Positions 1 through 9,003 of a stretch of DNA of 64,000 bases are shown here, piece after piece. The notes below the pieces were generated by a model. That model did not search any database and had not been told where the DNA came from. It was given only the letters and a program-made list of their open reading frames with translations. Position numbers and translations under genes: made by a program. Origin of the DNA: JANNUT01 sp046331425 (GTDB lineage Bacteria > Acidobacteriota > Polarisedimenticolia > J045); assembly GCA_046331425.1 (NCBI GenBank), contig JAXLQU010000018.1:47537-111536 (forward strand), given 5' to 3'. Every line of letters starts with the position of its first letter. Position 1 is the first letter of the stretch.

Positions 1-1
1 C

Positions 2-172
2 GATCCGATCTTCGGCGTTGGGGTCAATGTCTTTCTTGTGCCGACCGGCGTCTGGTCGATTCAGATGCTGTATTCAAAGCACCTGAACATTGGCGACCTC
101 GGCAAGACCGGCCACGAGAACGACATCGGAATGATTTCGATCGGCACGGTTTATCACTTCGGTAAGCACTGA
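2..172 (+). CDS. C-terminal fragment of an outer-membrane beta-barrel-like protein
   Basis: The window opens inside this gene; 56 codons remain before TGA. The visible part alternates hydrophobic and polar residues and ends in a final strand reading ISIGTVYHFGKH. A closing aromatic-rich strand of this kind is what outer-membrane barrels of the OmpW/OmpX/porin type carry, so a small barrel is the likeliest reading. The start, signal peptide and family lie outside the window. Convergent with the small minus-strand gene at 242. Family assignment is inference only. Confidence 0.5.
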   Translation, partial: DPIFGVGVNVFLVPTGVWSIQMLYSKHLNIGDLGKTGHENDIGMISIGTVYHFGKH

Positions 173-204
173 GCCGACAGCAGAACAGACCGACTCCACG
201 GCGT

Positions 205-234
205 GCGTCGCCTCGCTCTCCTGTGAGGCGGCGC
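205..234. other. hairpin between convergent genes
   Basis: A 10-bp stem (205-214 against 225-234, one G-U pair) with a 10-base loop sits in the 69-bp gap between the barrel gene and the convergent small gene. There is no T-run on either side, so it is not a canonical intrinsic terminator; it may still end transcription or be accidental in GC-rich DNA. Confidence 0.3.
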
Positions 235-241
235 GCGTCGG

Positions 242-514
242 CTACGACAGAAACTGCGATCGATCTCCCAGGTCGAGTGCGTCGCTGCGATAGATCAAGC
301 GGGACCGCGATGGGCGCAACAAGCGCACACCGGCTTTTGCCAACAACAACCCAAGCAGCACCGAGCCGCCGCCGAAGATCGCGGGGGCCAGCGGTTGCGT
401 TACCGAATGCGCCGAGGCTTCGGTCATCCCCAACACTGGCAACGTGACGGCCGCGGTCAGCGCGACGAAGCCCATCAACGCGCGACGCGCACGGCGAGAC
501 GAATACACATACAT
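242..514 (-). CDS. small membrane protein with QPLAPAIFGGG motif, copy 1
   Basis: Predicted 90 aa. I chose the ATG at 514 because a GGGGAGGG ribosome site lies about 8 bases upstream; a longer reading to 547 lacks one. It has a basic N-terminus, a hydrophobic segment at about 14-32, the motif VTQPLAPAIFGGG at about 38-50, a second hydrophobic segment at about 51-66 and a polar C-terminus. This suggests two membrane passes, or a signal anchor plus one pass. The same motif occurs in the next gene upstream (606-803), so the two are tandem paralogues. I do not recognise the family. Expression is presumably independent or leaky from the copy upstream (91-base gap). Confidence 0.6.
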   Translation of the reverse strand: MYVYSSRRARRALMGFVALTAAVTLPVLGMTEASAHSVTQPLAPAIFGGGSVLLGLLLAKAGVRLLRPSRSRLIYRSDALDLGDRSQFLS

Positions 515-605
515 ACCCAAACCCTCCCCGAGGCCGGCGCCCGTCACGCGAGCCTCGTGGAGAAGTTAGGTTTCGAAATGAAACAGGCAAGTCGTTTCGG
601 AACAG

Positions 606-803
606 CTAGGCTCGAATCGAGCGGAAGCCCCAGCGTCCCAAACAGAGCGCAGCGAGTGACCCACCACCGCCGAAGATTGCCGGAGCGAGGGGCTGTGAGA
701 GTGACTGGGCAGCGGCGAACAAGATGGCGAGCCCTGCCACGACGAATGCCGAGCCGACAGCGAGTACCCCCAGGCCGCGCTGGGTCGCGTGATGCTTTTT
801 CAT
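606..803 (-). CDS. small membrane protein with QPLAPAIFGGG motif, copy 2
   Basis: Predicted 65 aa from the ATG at 803, with GGAG about 9 bases upstream. Basic start (MKKHH), a hydrophobic helix at about 14-34, then LSQPLAPAIFGGGG at about 37-50 and a second short hydrophobic run. Nearly the same core as the 90-aa neighbour downstream, but the N- and C-terminal parts differ. The surrounding DNA has diverged at wobble positions while the motif is kept, so the motif is probably under selection. Function unknown. Confidence 0.6.
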   Translation of the reverse strand: MKKHHATQRGLGVLAVGSAFVVAGLAILFAAAQSLSQPLAPAIFGGGGSLAALCLGRWGFRSIRA

Positions 804-970
804 GCTGGGAACTCCAGACACCTTCGTCTCCCGGATCGAAGGTGACCGACCTGTCGGGAGAAGTACTGCCAAACGGAGCGCGGGCAAGCTTCGTTTTGGA
901 GAGAGATTCAGAAACGAGAAGGGCGACCCAATGCGGATCGCCCTGGAACTCTTCGATCACCCAGCGCCGA

Positions 971-2023
971 CTACCAGCGAATCAGCGCCGCGCCCCATGT
1001 GAAACCGGCTCCAAACGCAGCCGTCAACACTAAGTCGCCTGGCTTGATGCGCCCTTCGCGGCGCGCATCCGCCAAAGCCATCGGGATCGACGCAGCGGAC
1101 ACGTTGCCGTACTTGCTGATCGTTACGTAGACCTTTTCCATCGGCAGGCCGGCACGCTGCGCCGTGGCTTCGATGATTCGCAGGTTGGCTTGGTGGGGAA
1201 CGAAAAGATCGATGTCGTCGGCGGTGACCCCCGCCTCTTCCATCACGTCGGCAACCGCTTGCTGCATCGCGCGCACGGCGTGTTTGTAGACCTCGTTCCC
1301 TTGCATCTGCACGGTATGCAGCGATTGATCGACCGACTCGTGTGAGGCCGGATGACGGGTTCCGCCGCCCGGCTGCCACAACAAGTGCGCCAGCGAGCCA
1401 TCGGCACCCCAGGTGTGTGCAAGCACTCCGTCGCCCGCGCTCTTGTGAGGACCATGCACGCTGACGCCGGCGCCATCGCCGAACAGCACGCAAGTGGTGC
1501 GATCGTTCCAATTGGTGATGCGCGACAACTCCTCGGCCCCGGCCACCAACACATGTTGAGCGGTGCCTGATCGAACGAGTGAGTCGGCGAGGATCGTGCC
1601 GTACAACCAGCCCGAGCAAGCTGCGGTGATATCGAACACCGGGATGCCGCGTCGCAAACCGAGCTTCGGTTGCGCCCACGCAGCGCAACTCGCGACCATC
1701 GTGTCGGGGCTGACCGTGGCCACGATCAATGCATCGATGTCGTCGATGGTGAGTTGCGCGTCGATCAGTGCGTTCTGCGCTGCCTCGACTACCAGGTCAG
1801 AGGTGTCGACACCAGGCGGTGCGACGCGACGTTCGCGAATTCCGGTGCGCGTCACGATCCATTCGTCGGAGGTATCGACCTTCTTCTCGAGATCGGCATT
1901 GGTAAGCACACCCGAAGGAATCGAAGAGCCGATACCCATCACCCGAGAACCCAACGCGACCGGAAATCGATTCGGGCGTTTGGTCTTGACCTGCGACTCA
2001 GGTAGACGAACCGTCGTGGCCAT
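971..2023 (-). CDS. fabH: beta-ketoacyl-ACP synthase III
   Basis: Predicted 350 aa, close to the usual FabH length plus a roughly 20-residue N-terminal extension. FabH condenses an acyl-CoA (commonly acetyl-CoA) with malonyl-ACP to start fatty-acid synthesis in the cytoplasm. The triad is visible: Cys136 in DITAACSGW, His277 in VPHQANLRI and Asn307 in SKYGNVSAAS. ATG at 2023 is preceded by GGGAGG at good distance, so I prefer it to the GTG one codon upstream. No other fab gene is adjacent, so it could also be a FabH paralogue for a specialised starter unit. Confidence 0.9.
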   Translation of the reverse strand: MATTVRLPESQVKTKRPNRFPVALGSRVMGIGSSIPSGVLTNADLEKKVDTSDEWIVTRTGIRERRVAPPGVDTSDLVVEAAQNALIDAQLTIDDIDALIVATVSPDTMVASCAAWAQPKLGLRRGIPVFDITAACSGWLYGTILADSLVRSGTAQHVLVAGAEELSRITNWNDRTTCVLFGDGAGVSVHGPHKSAGDGVLAHTWGADGSLAHLLWQPGGGTRHPASHESVDQSLHTVQMQGNEVYKHAVRAMQQAVADVMEEAGVTADDIDLFVPHQANLRIIEATAQRAGLPMEKVYVTISKYGNVSAASIPMALADARREGRIKPGDLVLTAAFGAGFTWGAALIRW

Positions 2024-2131
2024 CACGTTCCTCCCGGGGACCCCGCCGGATTACCGACGAGTTAGCTCCCCGTGACTGGCGCGATCATGCCCACCCAATG
2101 TCACGGCACGGTCAGGAAGGACAGATTCGGA

Positions 2132-3310
2132 TCATTCCGGATACAAAAAGAACGCTCGTCTTGCGTCCTCGAACTGGGACTGCTCGGCCTGCCAACCCTG
2201 CTCGAGCTCACGAGCCGACGCCCCGGCCTCGATCATGTCCCGCCAATCGGGATTGCCCGCCAGCAGATCGATCGCCGGTGGGTCGGTCCGGAACTCGTAC
2301 GCCTCGCGGCGCCAGGAGAAGTCATGGGGCGACTGATCGCGTGCGGCGATGATCACGGCAAGGCCGGTGACCAGGCTTCGGAACGAATGCCGATCCGTGA
2401 CATGGATAAACACCCCATGACAGTCCGAGCCGCGATGTTTCTGGAAGGCAGGTAGGAAGCGGACCGGGCGAAACCGCACCCCAGGGAGTTGAAGAGCTTC
2501 AAGCGCGCCGGCCAATCGCGAGGCCGAAAGCCACGGCGCGCCGATCAACTCGAAGGGCCGCGTGGTGCCGCGCCCCTCGGAAAGGTTGGTCCCCTCGATC
2601 AGGCAGCCGCCGGGATAGACGATCGCCGTATCGAGTGTCGGCATGTTGGGCGAGGGCGGAATCCACGGCAGGCCGGTCTGATCCCACCACTGCGAGCGAC
2701 GCCAGTTTTGGCACTGGATGACTTCGAGCTGCAAGGCAAGCGACTGCTGTGTGCGTGCCATGACGCACAGCTCGCCCACGGTCAGTCCATGCCGCTGCGC
2801 GACGTTCAACTCCCCGACGAATGAATGGTAGCCATCGCGTATCGCGCCACCTTCGACCTGGCCGCCGAGCGGATTGGGGCGATCGCAGATGATCAGCGGC
2901 ACACCGGCAGCGGCGCAGGCCGGCATCGCGCGCACGATCGTGGCGTAGAAGGTGTAGTAGCGCGCGCCCACATCCATCAGGTCGGCGATGAGTACATCGA
3001 CGCCGTCAAGCGCAGCTCTCGGCAACGACAACGAGGCCTCGTCATCGCCGTACAAACTGACAACCGGCGCATCGAGCAAGGGGTCGTAGGTTTCGCAAAC
3101 ACCCGCCATGTCCTGATGCCCGCCGCCGGTTCCATGTTCGGGTGCGAAGACGCGCACGACCTTGGCGCCGGCAACGTGTCGCAGCAACTCGACCGTGTGC
3201 GAAAGACTGGCCCCGACCGACGCAGGGTGTGCAATCAATCCGACGCGCCGCCCGCGCACGAGGTCGGCGCGATCGAGACACAGGCGATCGACTCCAACCT
3301 GAACGCTCAC
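2132..3310 (-). CDS. namZ: exo-beta-N-acetylmuramidase NamZ family (DUF1343)
   Basis: Predicted 392 aa. NamZ removes terminal MurNAc from the non-reducing end of peptidoglycan chains. Family signatures visible: PEHG at 57-60, DLMDVGARYYT from 110, DRPNPLGG at 143-150 and PSPNMPTLD further on. I chose GTG at 3310 because it overlaps the TGA of the upstream metallopeptidase as GTGA, implying translational coupling; the frame stays open to 3370. No signal peptide is evident from this start, which would suit a cytoplasmic recycling step, although the family is often secreted. It is the last gene of a cvpA-metallopeptidase-namZ operon. Compare the AmgK/MurU-like pair at 29889-31921, which would handle the released MurNAc. 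Confidence 0.82.
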   Translation of the reverse strand: MSVQVGVDRLCLDRADLVRGRRVGLIAHPASVGASLSHTVELLRHVAGAKVVRVFAPEHGTGGGHQDMAGVCETYDPLLDAPVVSLYGDDEASLSLPRAALDGVDVLIADLMDVGARYYTFYATIVRAMPACAAAGVPLIICDRPNPLGGQVEGGAIRDGYHSFVGELNVAQRHGLTVGELCVMARTQQSLALQLEVIQCQNWRRSQWWDQTGLPWIPPSPNMPTLDTAIVYPGGCLIEGTNLSEGRGTTRPFELIGAPWLSASRLAGALEALQLPGVRFRPVRFLPAFQKHRGSDCHGVFIHVTDRHSFRSLVTGLAVIIAARDQSPHDFSWRREAYEFRTDPPAIDLLAGNPDWRDMIEAGASARELEQGWQAEQSQFEDARRAFFLYPE

Positions 3311-4464
3311 GGAGTCCACTCCACGATCAGCCGATGCGTGTCGCTCGCGGCCGGCGGTGTGCAACCGCATACCGCGCTGAGGGCCGCCGCGAATTCCAGG
3401 GCATCGCCGGCAGTATCCCAGATCGAGGTGAGCCGAATCCGCGCCTGACCCTTGTCATCGTGAAACAACTCGACGAGATCACCATCCCAACCGGCGGCGG
3501 CGCGTTCCGCGACATCCGCTGCGGACTTGGTGGCAAGCAACAAGCGCATCCCCAACTCGCCCAGCTCTGTTGAAGCGACGAGTCGAGACTTGTCCGGAGC
3601 GCTACTCGCAGAGATGCGTTGCGGTGCATCGCTCTGCTTGTCGGCGTGCAACAACTGCTCGGTGGAGTTGGGCGGAGATTTCCACAAGGCGTCGACCGCT
3701 GCCCAACCTCCTCGCTTCCAGGTGTCGCCGACGTAACGCAATCCCAACCGATACGGTTCGATGATGGCAGCCCGTACGATCTGGGGGGATTGCTGCAGCG
3801 CTGGCGACGCGGCGACACTGGCCTGCGCGATCTGCTCGACCATTGCATCGAGCGGAAATGTCTCCGGCTTCGGGTCACTACCGGCCTGCTTCAGCGCATC
3901 CAGCATCATGGCCAGCGTTGCGTCCCCTTCCGCCAATGCGCGACGCGCCATCAGTTGGTCGTCGCGGTCGCGATGCTGCTTGGTTCCGAGCATCTTCAAG
4001 ATATCGAACTGCTGGTCGGTGAGTGCATGATCGAGTTCGTGAATCAAAATCGAGTCGCCGGCAGCGTCGATCGCCGCCTTCATGGGGTGATTGTCGGGAA
4101 AGTCGACAATCACGAACTGTTTGGAATACGGATCGTAGAACCCGGCGACCTGATCGGAAAGCAGTGCAAGCGTCCCGCGATACAGATCGTAGTCGGGCGG
4201 TATCAACCCGAGCGCCGCCAACAGTAGTTGGTCCGATTTCATGTCGGACTGGGGCGCATCGCGCTCGACGATCTCGGCGATGGCTGTTGCAGCGACATCG
4301 ACCGAAAGATGTCGGCTCGGGACCGGATGCTTGAACGAGAGTCCTCGCGTGCGTTCCAGTCGGCGGCTGAGGGTCGCGATCGGGTCGTTGCCGGCGGGTG
4401 AGGTTGGTGGGGATTGAAGCGGTGCTGTCGCGGACAGGAGAAACATCACGATGATCGGCGTCAT
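3307..4464 (-). CDS. putative zinc metallopeptidase with HELDH motif
   Basis: Predicted 385 aa. A hydrophobic N-terminus (1-14) looks like a signal peptide, so the protein is probably periplasmic or secreted. The HEXXH zinc motif is HELDH at 142-146, followed by ALTDQQFD; Glu179 in AEGDATL, 33 residues on, is a plausible third ligand of gluzincin type. I do not recognise a named family. Start ATG is 3 bases beyond the cvpA stop and the end overlaps namZ, so the three are one transcript. A wall- or envelope-linked protease is plausible from context but unproven. Confidence 0.65.
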   Translation of the reverse strand: MTPIIVMFLLSATAPLQSPPTSPAGNDPIATLSRRLERTRGLSFKHPVPSRHLSVDVAATAIAEIVERDAPQSDMKSDQLLLAALGLIPPDYDLYRGTLALLSDQVAGFYDPYSKQFVIVDFPDNHPMKAAIDAAGDSILIHELDHALTDQQFDILKMLGTKQHRDRDDQLMARRALAEGDATLAMMLDALKQAGSDPKPETFPLDAMVEQIAQASVAASPALQQSPQIVRAAIIEPYRLGLRYVGDTWKRGGWAAVDALWKSPPNSTEQLLHADKQSDAPQRISASSAPDKSRLVASTELGELGMRLLLATKSAADVAERAAAGWDGDLVELFHDDKGQARIRLTSIWDTAGDALEFAAALSAVCGCTPPAASDTHRLIVEWTP

Positions 4465-4467
4465 ACG

Positions 4468-4980
4468 CTATGCGTCCAGCGCGCGGCGGCGCTCTTTGTA
4501 AGCCTCTGCCATTTTCGGGGGAAGAATGTTGGACGCTGCATCGACGATCGTCAGCACCGCATGCACGCTCGTGCTGTGTTTCATGGCGCCGGTGCCCGGC
4601 GGCAGAAAGCTCACCATCCCCACCAGCGACGCCGCGACGACCAGCACGCCGCCAGCCAAGCCGACCGCCCCGCCCACCAAGCGATCGACCCAACCGATCT
4701 GCGCCGCCTGAACCAAGCGAAACGCGAGCCATGCGAGCAGCGCGGTAAAGACCAGCCCCAAAACCAACACTGCGAGGAACGCCGCGGCACGCGCCACGTG
4801 ATCGCTCTTGAAGATGTCGGGAAACCAGACCGGTCCTCGCTCGGCCAAACGCAGCGAAACGGCGAGACTCGACAAGAGTCCGGCCACGCCGATGGCGATC
4901 CGCACGAACCCTTTCCAAACCCCATACGCCATGGTGCCTAGCAACACGATTGCAATCACGATATCGAGCGAGCTGATCAT
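4468..4980 (-). CDS. CvpA family membrane protein
   Basis: Predicted 170 aa with about four hydrophobic segments (roughly 6-22, 29-45, 64-86, 100-122) and the typical CvpA opening: a short N-terminal helix, then a Gly-rich turn with basic residues (MAYGVWKGFVR). CvpA proteins were named for colicin V production in E. coli and are linked to envelope stress tolerance; the biochemical role is unknown. First gene of the operon with the HELDH peptidase and namZ. Confidence 0.8.
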   Translation of the reverse strand: MISSLDIVIAIVLLGTMAYGVWKGFVRIAIGVAGLLSSLAVSLRLAERGPVWFPDIFKSDHVARAAAFLAVLVLGLVFTALLAWLAFRLVQAAQIGWVDRLVGGAVGLAGGVLVVAASLVGMVSFLPPGTGAMKHSTSVHAVLTIVDAASNILPPKMAEAYKERRRALDA

Positions 4981-5159
4981 GCTGCGGAGGATAGACGCAA
5001 ACCGGTCACCGAGTGCAACGGGCGCCTGACCTAACGACGCCTGTTCATGTCGACCTGTCGATCACGCGGCATCAAGGAAGGGTACTCGTGGCGCGGCGCC
5101 GCTCGGTTGAAGATCGAGGCGCTCGAGTTCTGAGCGCAAACCACGCGGCAGCTACCTGC

Positions 5160-5196
5160 CAGAACGAAAACGGGGCGGACCGATCGTCCGCCCCGT
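5160..5196 (-). terminator. intrinsic terminator of the 9465-5223 operon
   Basis: A perfect 11-bp stem (5170-5180 with 5186-5196, 5-base loop) lies 27 bases beyond the stop of the last gene; on the minus strand it is followed by TTTCGTTCT. The stem is strong and the T-run short. Confidence 0.7.
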
Positions 5197-5222
5197 GGAG
5201 AAACCGTGGAAGCAACCGTCGA

Positions 5223-6401
5223 CTAGAAACGCAGCGTGTAGGTCGACGATGGCGGTGTCGTGATGAATAAGAAGATCGGCTGACCCTCGCGCACGAAGTC
5301 GAGTTTCGGCGGCTCGGTGCGCAGCGTCACCTCGGTGTTTTGGTCGACCACGATCTTGTCGGGCAGACGCTGTTCGCATCCCGGCTGACGCTGCACGTGA
5401 TACGTGCCGTAGGGCAGGGTAGCGAAGGTCTTCATGGCCAAGCCGTTGAGCACCAGCGTCGGACGGCACTTCTCGTTTTCCGAGGCCCACGAGAATGCAA
5501 ACGTGTTGGGGTTGACGTAGATCGGGTCGGGAACGCCGCCTTCAGCAAGCTGCATCTCGAACGGCGGGAAGGTCAAGTCGCCGGCCGACACGCGATACCT
5601 GCCGGGCGGCAACACCACGCGGAACTCATCCAGGCCATCGGCGACGCGAGACGTGAAGCGCGTGGCCGCGACTTGGAACGCCGCATCGCTGAAGCCGTCG
5701 TTGCGTCCGCCGATCCGCTCGATCTTGATCGAGGCGCGCTGCGTTGGTGTCAGGTCGCGCGTCTTGAATCGTGTCACCACGCCCGAGGCCCAGAACGTCT
5801 TCAGGTCGTCGACCGCGGCGCGCGGCGTTGTCATCTGGAACAAGACCTCTTGCGCCTGCGGCAACAGCCCCGGACGCGCGGTGCGCTCCAGCTCTTGCTC
5901 CCAATCGGCAGGGTCCATCTTCAGCAGGTCGAGCGTCTTCTCGTACTGCGTGATCGACGCTTCCAGATCGACGCCACGGGCGTGCAAGATCGCGCCCTGA
6001 AAATGTGCCTTGGCGACAGTCTTGGTAATGTCGGCCAACGCCTTCTGATCCTTTATGAACAGTTGATCGGTGGCGTACTTGCTGTCGATCTCGTCCAGGT
6101 AGCGCTCCACATCGTAGAGCGCGGACTTGACCGTATTGCTGGTCACGCCTTCACCCTGCAGCAGCAGGTGATAGTTGGTGAGCGCTCGATACAGATCGCT
6201 CATCCGCTCGACCTCGCTCAGCACCGGATCGTAGCCGGCCACGTTGGGCTCGGCCGGCGGCGGTGCCGGGGTCTGCGTTGCCGCCGGTTTCGCGGCCGGC
6301 TTGCCCTTGGCGGCAGCATTCGTGTTGCTCGCCAGCGCCGGCCCAGCCAGGCATGCCATCACGGCGAGAGTCGTCAGTCGCAAGAATGTCGTGTGCTTCA
6401 T
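5223..6401 (-). CDS. secreted protein of unknown function, last gene of TonB-like operon
   Basis: Predicted 392 aa with a clear signal peptide (MKHTTFLRL..., cleavage near ALA-SN at about 24-25) and an Ala/Pro/Lys-rich linker at about 28-52. The middle (about 60-190) is helical and lists-like; the second half (about 205-392) is beta-rich and reads like carbohydrate-binding or Ig-like modules (PPGRYRVSAG, LPYGTYHVQRQ). I recognise no family. Only 3 bases separate it from the upstream TPR-like gene; it is probably a periplasmic partner of the TonB-like protein encoded two genes upstream. Confidence 0.7.
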   Translation of the reverse strand: MKHTTFLRLTTLAVMACLAGPALASNTNAAAKGKPAAKPAATQTPAPPPAEPNVAGYDPVLSEVERMSDLYRALTNYHLLLQGEGVTSNTVKSALYDVERYLDEIDSKYATDQLFIKDQKALADITKTVAKAHFQGAILHARGVDLEASITQYEKTLDLLKMDPADWEQELERTARPGLLPQAQEVLFQMTTPRAAVDDLKTFWASGVVTRFKTRDLTPTQRASIKIERIGGRNDGFSDAAFQVAATRFTSRVADGLDEFRVVLPPGRYRVSAGDLTFPPFEMQLAEGGVPDPIYVNPNTFAFSWASENEKCRPTLVLNGLAMKTFATLPYGTYHVQRQPGCEQRLPDKIVVDQNTEVTLRTEPPKLDFVREGQPIFLFITTPPSSTYTLRF

Positions 6402-6404
6402 GGA

Positions 6405-7670
6405 TCAGCTCCCGCTTTCGATCTCAGCCGCTTTTTGCGACAGGCCGAACTGGCGAAGGATGTTCACGTAGTTCTGTTTGAAGGGTTGTAGCTCGGTGCC
6501 TTGGAACTTCTTGCGGGCCTTGTCGAAGGCACGCTCCGCATGTTGAATCGCGTTGATGCGATCGCCGAAGTTGGCCTGAGCGCGCGACAGATCGAAGTAG
6601 CCGACCTCATCGCCTCCCCATTCGAAACTGGTTGCTTCCTCTGCAGCGTGCAGCGCTTCCTTGAAACGGTTGGCGTTGAAGTGCGCATACGAAATCACGT
6701 GCAGCGAGCTGCCGTACTGCATCTGGATGTCCTGATTCTCGGGATCCAGCTTGAAGGCCAAGCGACCATATTCGACGGCCTGGAGCTTGTAGGCGTGACC
6801 TTCCTGCCGGCTCGAGTAGTCGGCCATCTGGCGGTAGACCTCGGCGCGTTCGATGTGCCCCTGGGTCGCTTCTGCCGCCTGCCGGAACACCTCCAGTGCT
6901 TCGTCCGGATTCGTCCCTTCGGTATTCATCAAGTCCAGTGCGATCTGCCACAACACACCCGCGCGCACGTTGCCGCTGTCGAAGCCGACAACCTGATAAA
7001 GCTGTGCGAAACGGTCGTCGTACTTGCTGGCGAACCCCATGCGGCAGGCTTCGCGGACACGAACCAGATACAGATTCGGTACTTGCGAGTAGCGCGCCAT
7101 CTCGAACGTGCGCTGCACGTATTGCAGTACGTACTTGGCGAACGTTTCGTATTCGGCGCCGTCACGGGATTTGCCCGAGAGCTCTTCGTAGCGCGCCATC
7201 AGCGCCTTGTACATATGCCAATTGGCGGCGTTCTCGAGCTCGACGTTGTTCCAGTGCTCGGACTTGAGCTTCTCGAAGTAGGCCGTCCCGATCACGTTGT
7301 GCTTGAAGAACGGATCGTCCTGCAGGATCGTGAGGCTCTTTTCCATCGCGCCCAGCACGTCTTTGCCGAAGTCGTACTTGAAGGTCTCGGGAGCCGCTTT
7401 CCACAACTCGAAGCGAGCGTGGCCGCCCACGAACGACACGAGCGCAAAGTCGTTACCTGCGCGCGGTAGTCCGGCGGTGTCGATCGACGTCACGAACGCG
7501 TCGGCGGCTTCGGCGGCCGCGGTCCAATTGCGCGCGTTGTAGGCGTCGACAGCGGTCGTGCGCAGCATTTCGAGATTCGCCGGTGGTGCCGGCGGTGGCG
7601 CGTTGTCCGCAGCGCGTGCAACGGAGGCCAGGGCGAGTGCGAGCAGCGCAAGCGGGGTGGTCTTGGTCAT
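6405..7670 (-). CDS. secreted TPR-like helical repeat protein
   Basis: Predicted 421 aa. N-terminal signal peptide ends near VARAADN (about residue 21). The rest is alpha-helical with TPR-like periodicity, for example EALEVFRQAAEAT and KLDPENQDIQMQYGSSLH, and ends in two further repeat-like segments. The start ATG overlaps the TGA of the TonB-like gene (TGATG), so translation is coupled. Likely a periplasmic scaffold of the same envelope complex; function unknown. A TPR lipoprotein also accompanies the second TonB operon near 57192. Confidence 0.7.
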   Translation of the reverse strand: MTKTTPLALLALALASVARAADNAPPPAPPANLEMLRTTAVDAYNARNWTAAAEAADAFVTSIDTAGLPRAGNDFALVSFVGGHARFELWKAAPETFKYDFGKDVLGAMEKSLTILQDDPFFKHNVIGTAYFEKLKSEHWNNVELENAANWHMYKALMARYEELSGKSRDGAEYETFAKYVLQYVQRTFEMARYSQVPNLYLVRVREACRMGFASKYDDRFAQLYQVVGFDSGNVRAGVLWQIALDLMNTEGTNPDEALEVFRQAAEATQGHIERAEVYRQMADYSSRQEGHAYKLQAVEYGRLAFKLDPENQDIQMQYGSSLHVISYAHFNANRFKEALHAAEEATSFEWGGDEVGYFDLSRAQANFGDRINAIQHAERAFDKARKKFQGTELQPFKQNYVNILRQFGLSQKAAEIESGS

Positions 7671-8908
7671 CACGAGGCACCTCTGATGTAAGCGTAGAGA
7701 GCGCTCCGAGCGTTCTCGGCTTCAGCGACTTTGGAAGTGACGGCGCGCGCATTCCCTTGGCGCGCCACGAACAGAGCAGCGAGACCATCGTCCCCAACCG
7801 TGAGAACGTGCACGATCCCGTCGTTATAACGAATGACGAAGTTGCGGCCATCGCGCTGCAGTGACACCACTCTGGCCTCCCCGCCTCTCCATGCGCCCCG
7901 CGTCAGCGCCTGCTTCAGCAGGTCGGTCAACTCGGGAAGCAGAAGGTTCCAACGCGCGGCGTCGACGGAGCGCTGGCCGATGTCTCCAACAGCGACCAAC
8001 GGCAGGCCGTATTTGTTGGCCAACGCCGTGCGCACTGCATCGAGTCGCGAGTTGCCGGATCCGCGCGAAGGTGCTCCCGCAGGTCCGGTTCCAGGTCCCG
8101 CATCGGCCGGACCCGCAGCGTACTTGATCGAATTCCCTGTTCCACCAAAACCACCAGGGTTGAGTCCGGGGCCCGGCCGTCCCGCGGGGGCGCCGCCGCC
8201 CTTTCCACCAGGACCGCCGGCCGGCAGTGTGACATCGGGATCGCCGCCGCTTTGTCCGCCATACAACACGGTGGTGCTGCGGCTCATGCGATCGCCCGAG
8301 AGCGTTGGCAGGCCAGCCGGTTTGGGGCTCTTGCCGTTGGCCACTCCACCAAGTGCCACGTCCGGTGCGTCGAGCGAACCGGTGACGCCCGCTCGGCCTT
8401 TCAGCTGATCGGCCGCCATCATCAACTCCGGTCGACCGGCCTTGCCAGGCGTGCGCGATGTGGTCAGCACATCGGGCGCTTGTTCCTGCATTCGTTTGGT
8501 GTCGAGTTTTGAGACAGCGAGTTCTTGCTTGGTCTGCTTGAGCTTCTCTTCAGGCAGATTGATCTCGGGAGTCTCTTCAACCGGTCTGAGCTTGACGATC
8601 TTCGGCGGTTCGATCTTGAGCGGCTCCGGTTTGGGGAGCTCGATCTTCTTCTCCGGTTCGGGTGGCGGCAGCCGTTTCGCGATCTCGATCTTAGGTACGG
8701 GCGGCGGCGGCGGTATCTCCGGTTCCGGAATGAAGCTGATCAGTAGATCCGGGACCAACGAAGGGTCCTTGACGGCTTCGACCGTAAACCATGCGACACC
8801 GACCAGAAAGGCGATCACGCAGATGTGGACTGTGGCGGAAACAGTCACACTGCGCACGCGCTTCCGATCGACACTCGTGTTTTTGCTGACGAGCATCTTG
8901 TCAAACAA
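7670..8908 (-). CDS. TonB-like energy transducer with an atypical C-terminal domain
   Basis: Predicted 412 aa from a TTG at 8908 that has a GGGAAGGGG ribosome site; the ATG four codons later has none. It has a cytoplasmic stretch, one TM helix (about 26-46), then a long Pro/Lys/Glu-rich spacer, a Gly/Pro-rich region (about 235-300) and a folded C-terminus of about 120 aa. The N-terminus matches the TonB-like protein at 58067 (LFDKML versus MFDTML; VEAVKDP versus VEAVQDP). The C-terminus is not the usual TonB domain with its YP motif. No ExbB/ExbD lies in this operon, so it may borrow the motor encoded at 58825-60451. Confidence 0.65.
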   Translation of the reverse strand: MFDKMLVSKNTSVDRKRVRSVTVSATVHICVIAFLVGVAWFTVEAVKDPSLVPDLLISFIPEPEIPPPPPVPKIEIAKRLPPPEPEKKIELPKPEPLKIEPPKIVKLRPVEETPEINLPEEKLKQTKQELAVSKLDTKRMQEQAPDVLTTSRTPGKAGRPELMMAADQLKGRAGVTGSLDAPDVALGGVANGKSPKPAGLPTLSGDRMSRSTTVLYGGQSGGDPDVTLPAGGPGGKGGGAPAGRPGPGLNPGGFGGTGNSIKYAAGPADAGPGTGPAGAPSRGSGNSRLDAVRTALANKYGLPLVAVGDIGQRSVDAARWNLLLPELTDLLKQALTRGAWRGGEARVVSLQRDGRNFVIRYNDGIVHVLTVGDDGLAALFVARQGNARAVTSKVAEAENARSALYAYIRGAS

Positions 8909-9003
8909 GGTACGGCCCCTTCCCTCGGTCCCCCGACCCAAACATGGTTACCAACGCAGCCAACCGATGTCCGAACGCTGGTTCGAACTCAGAAGCGGCG
9001 TAC

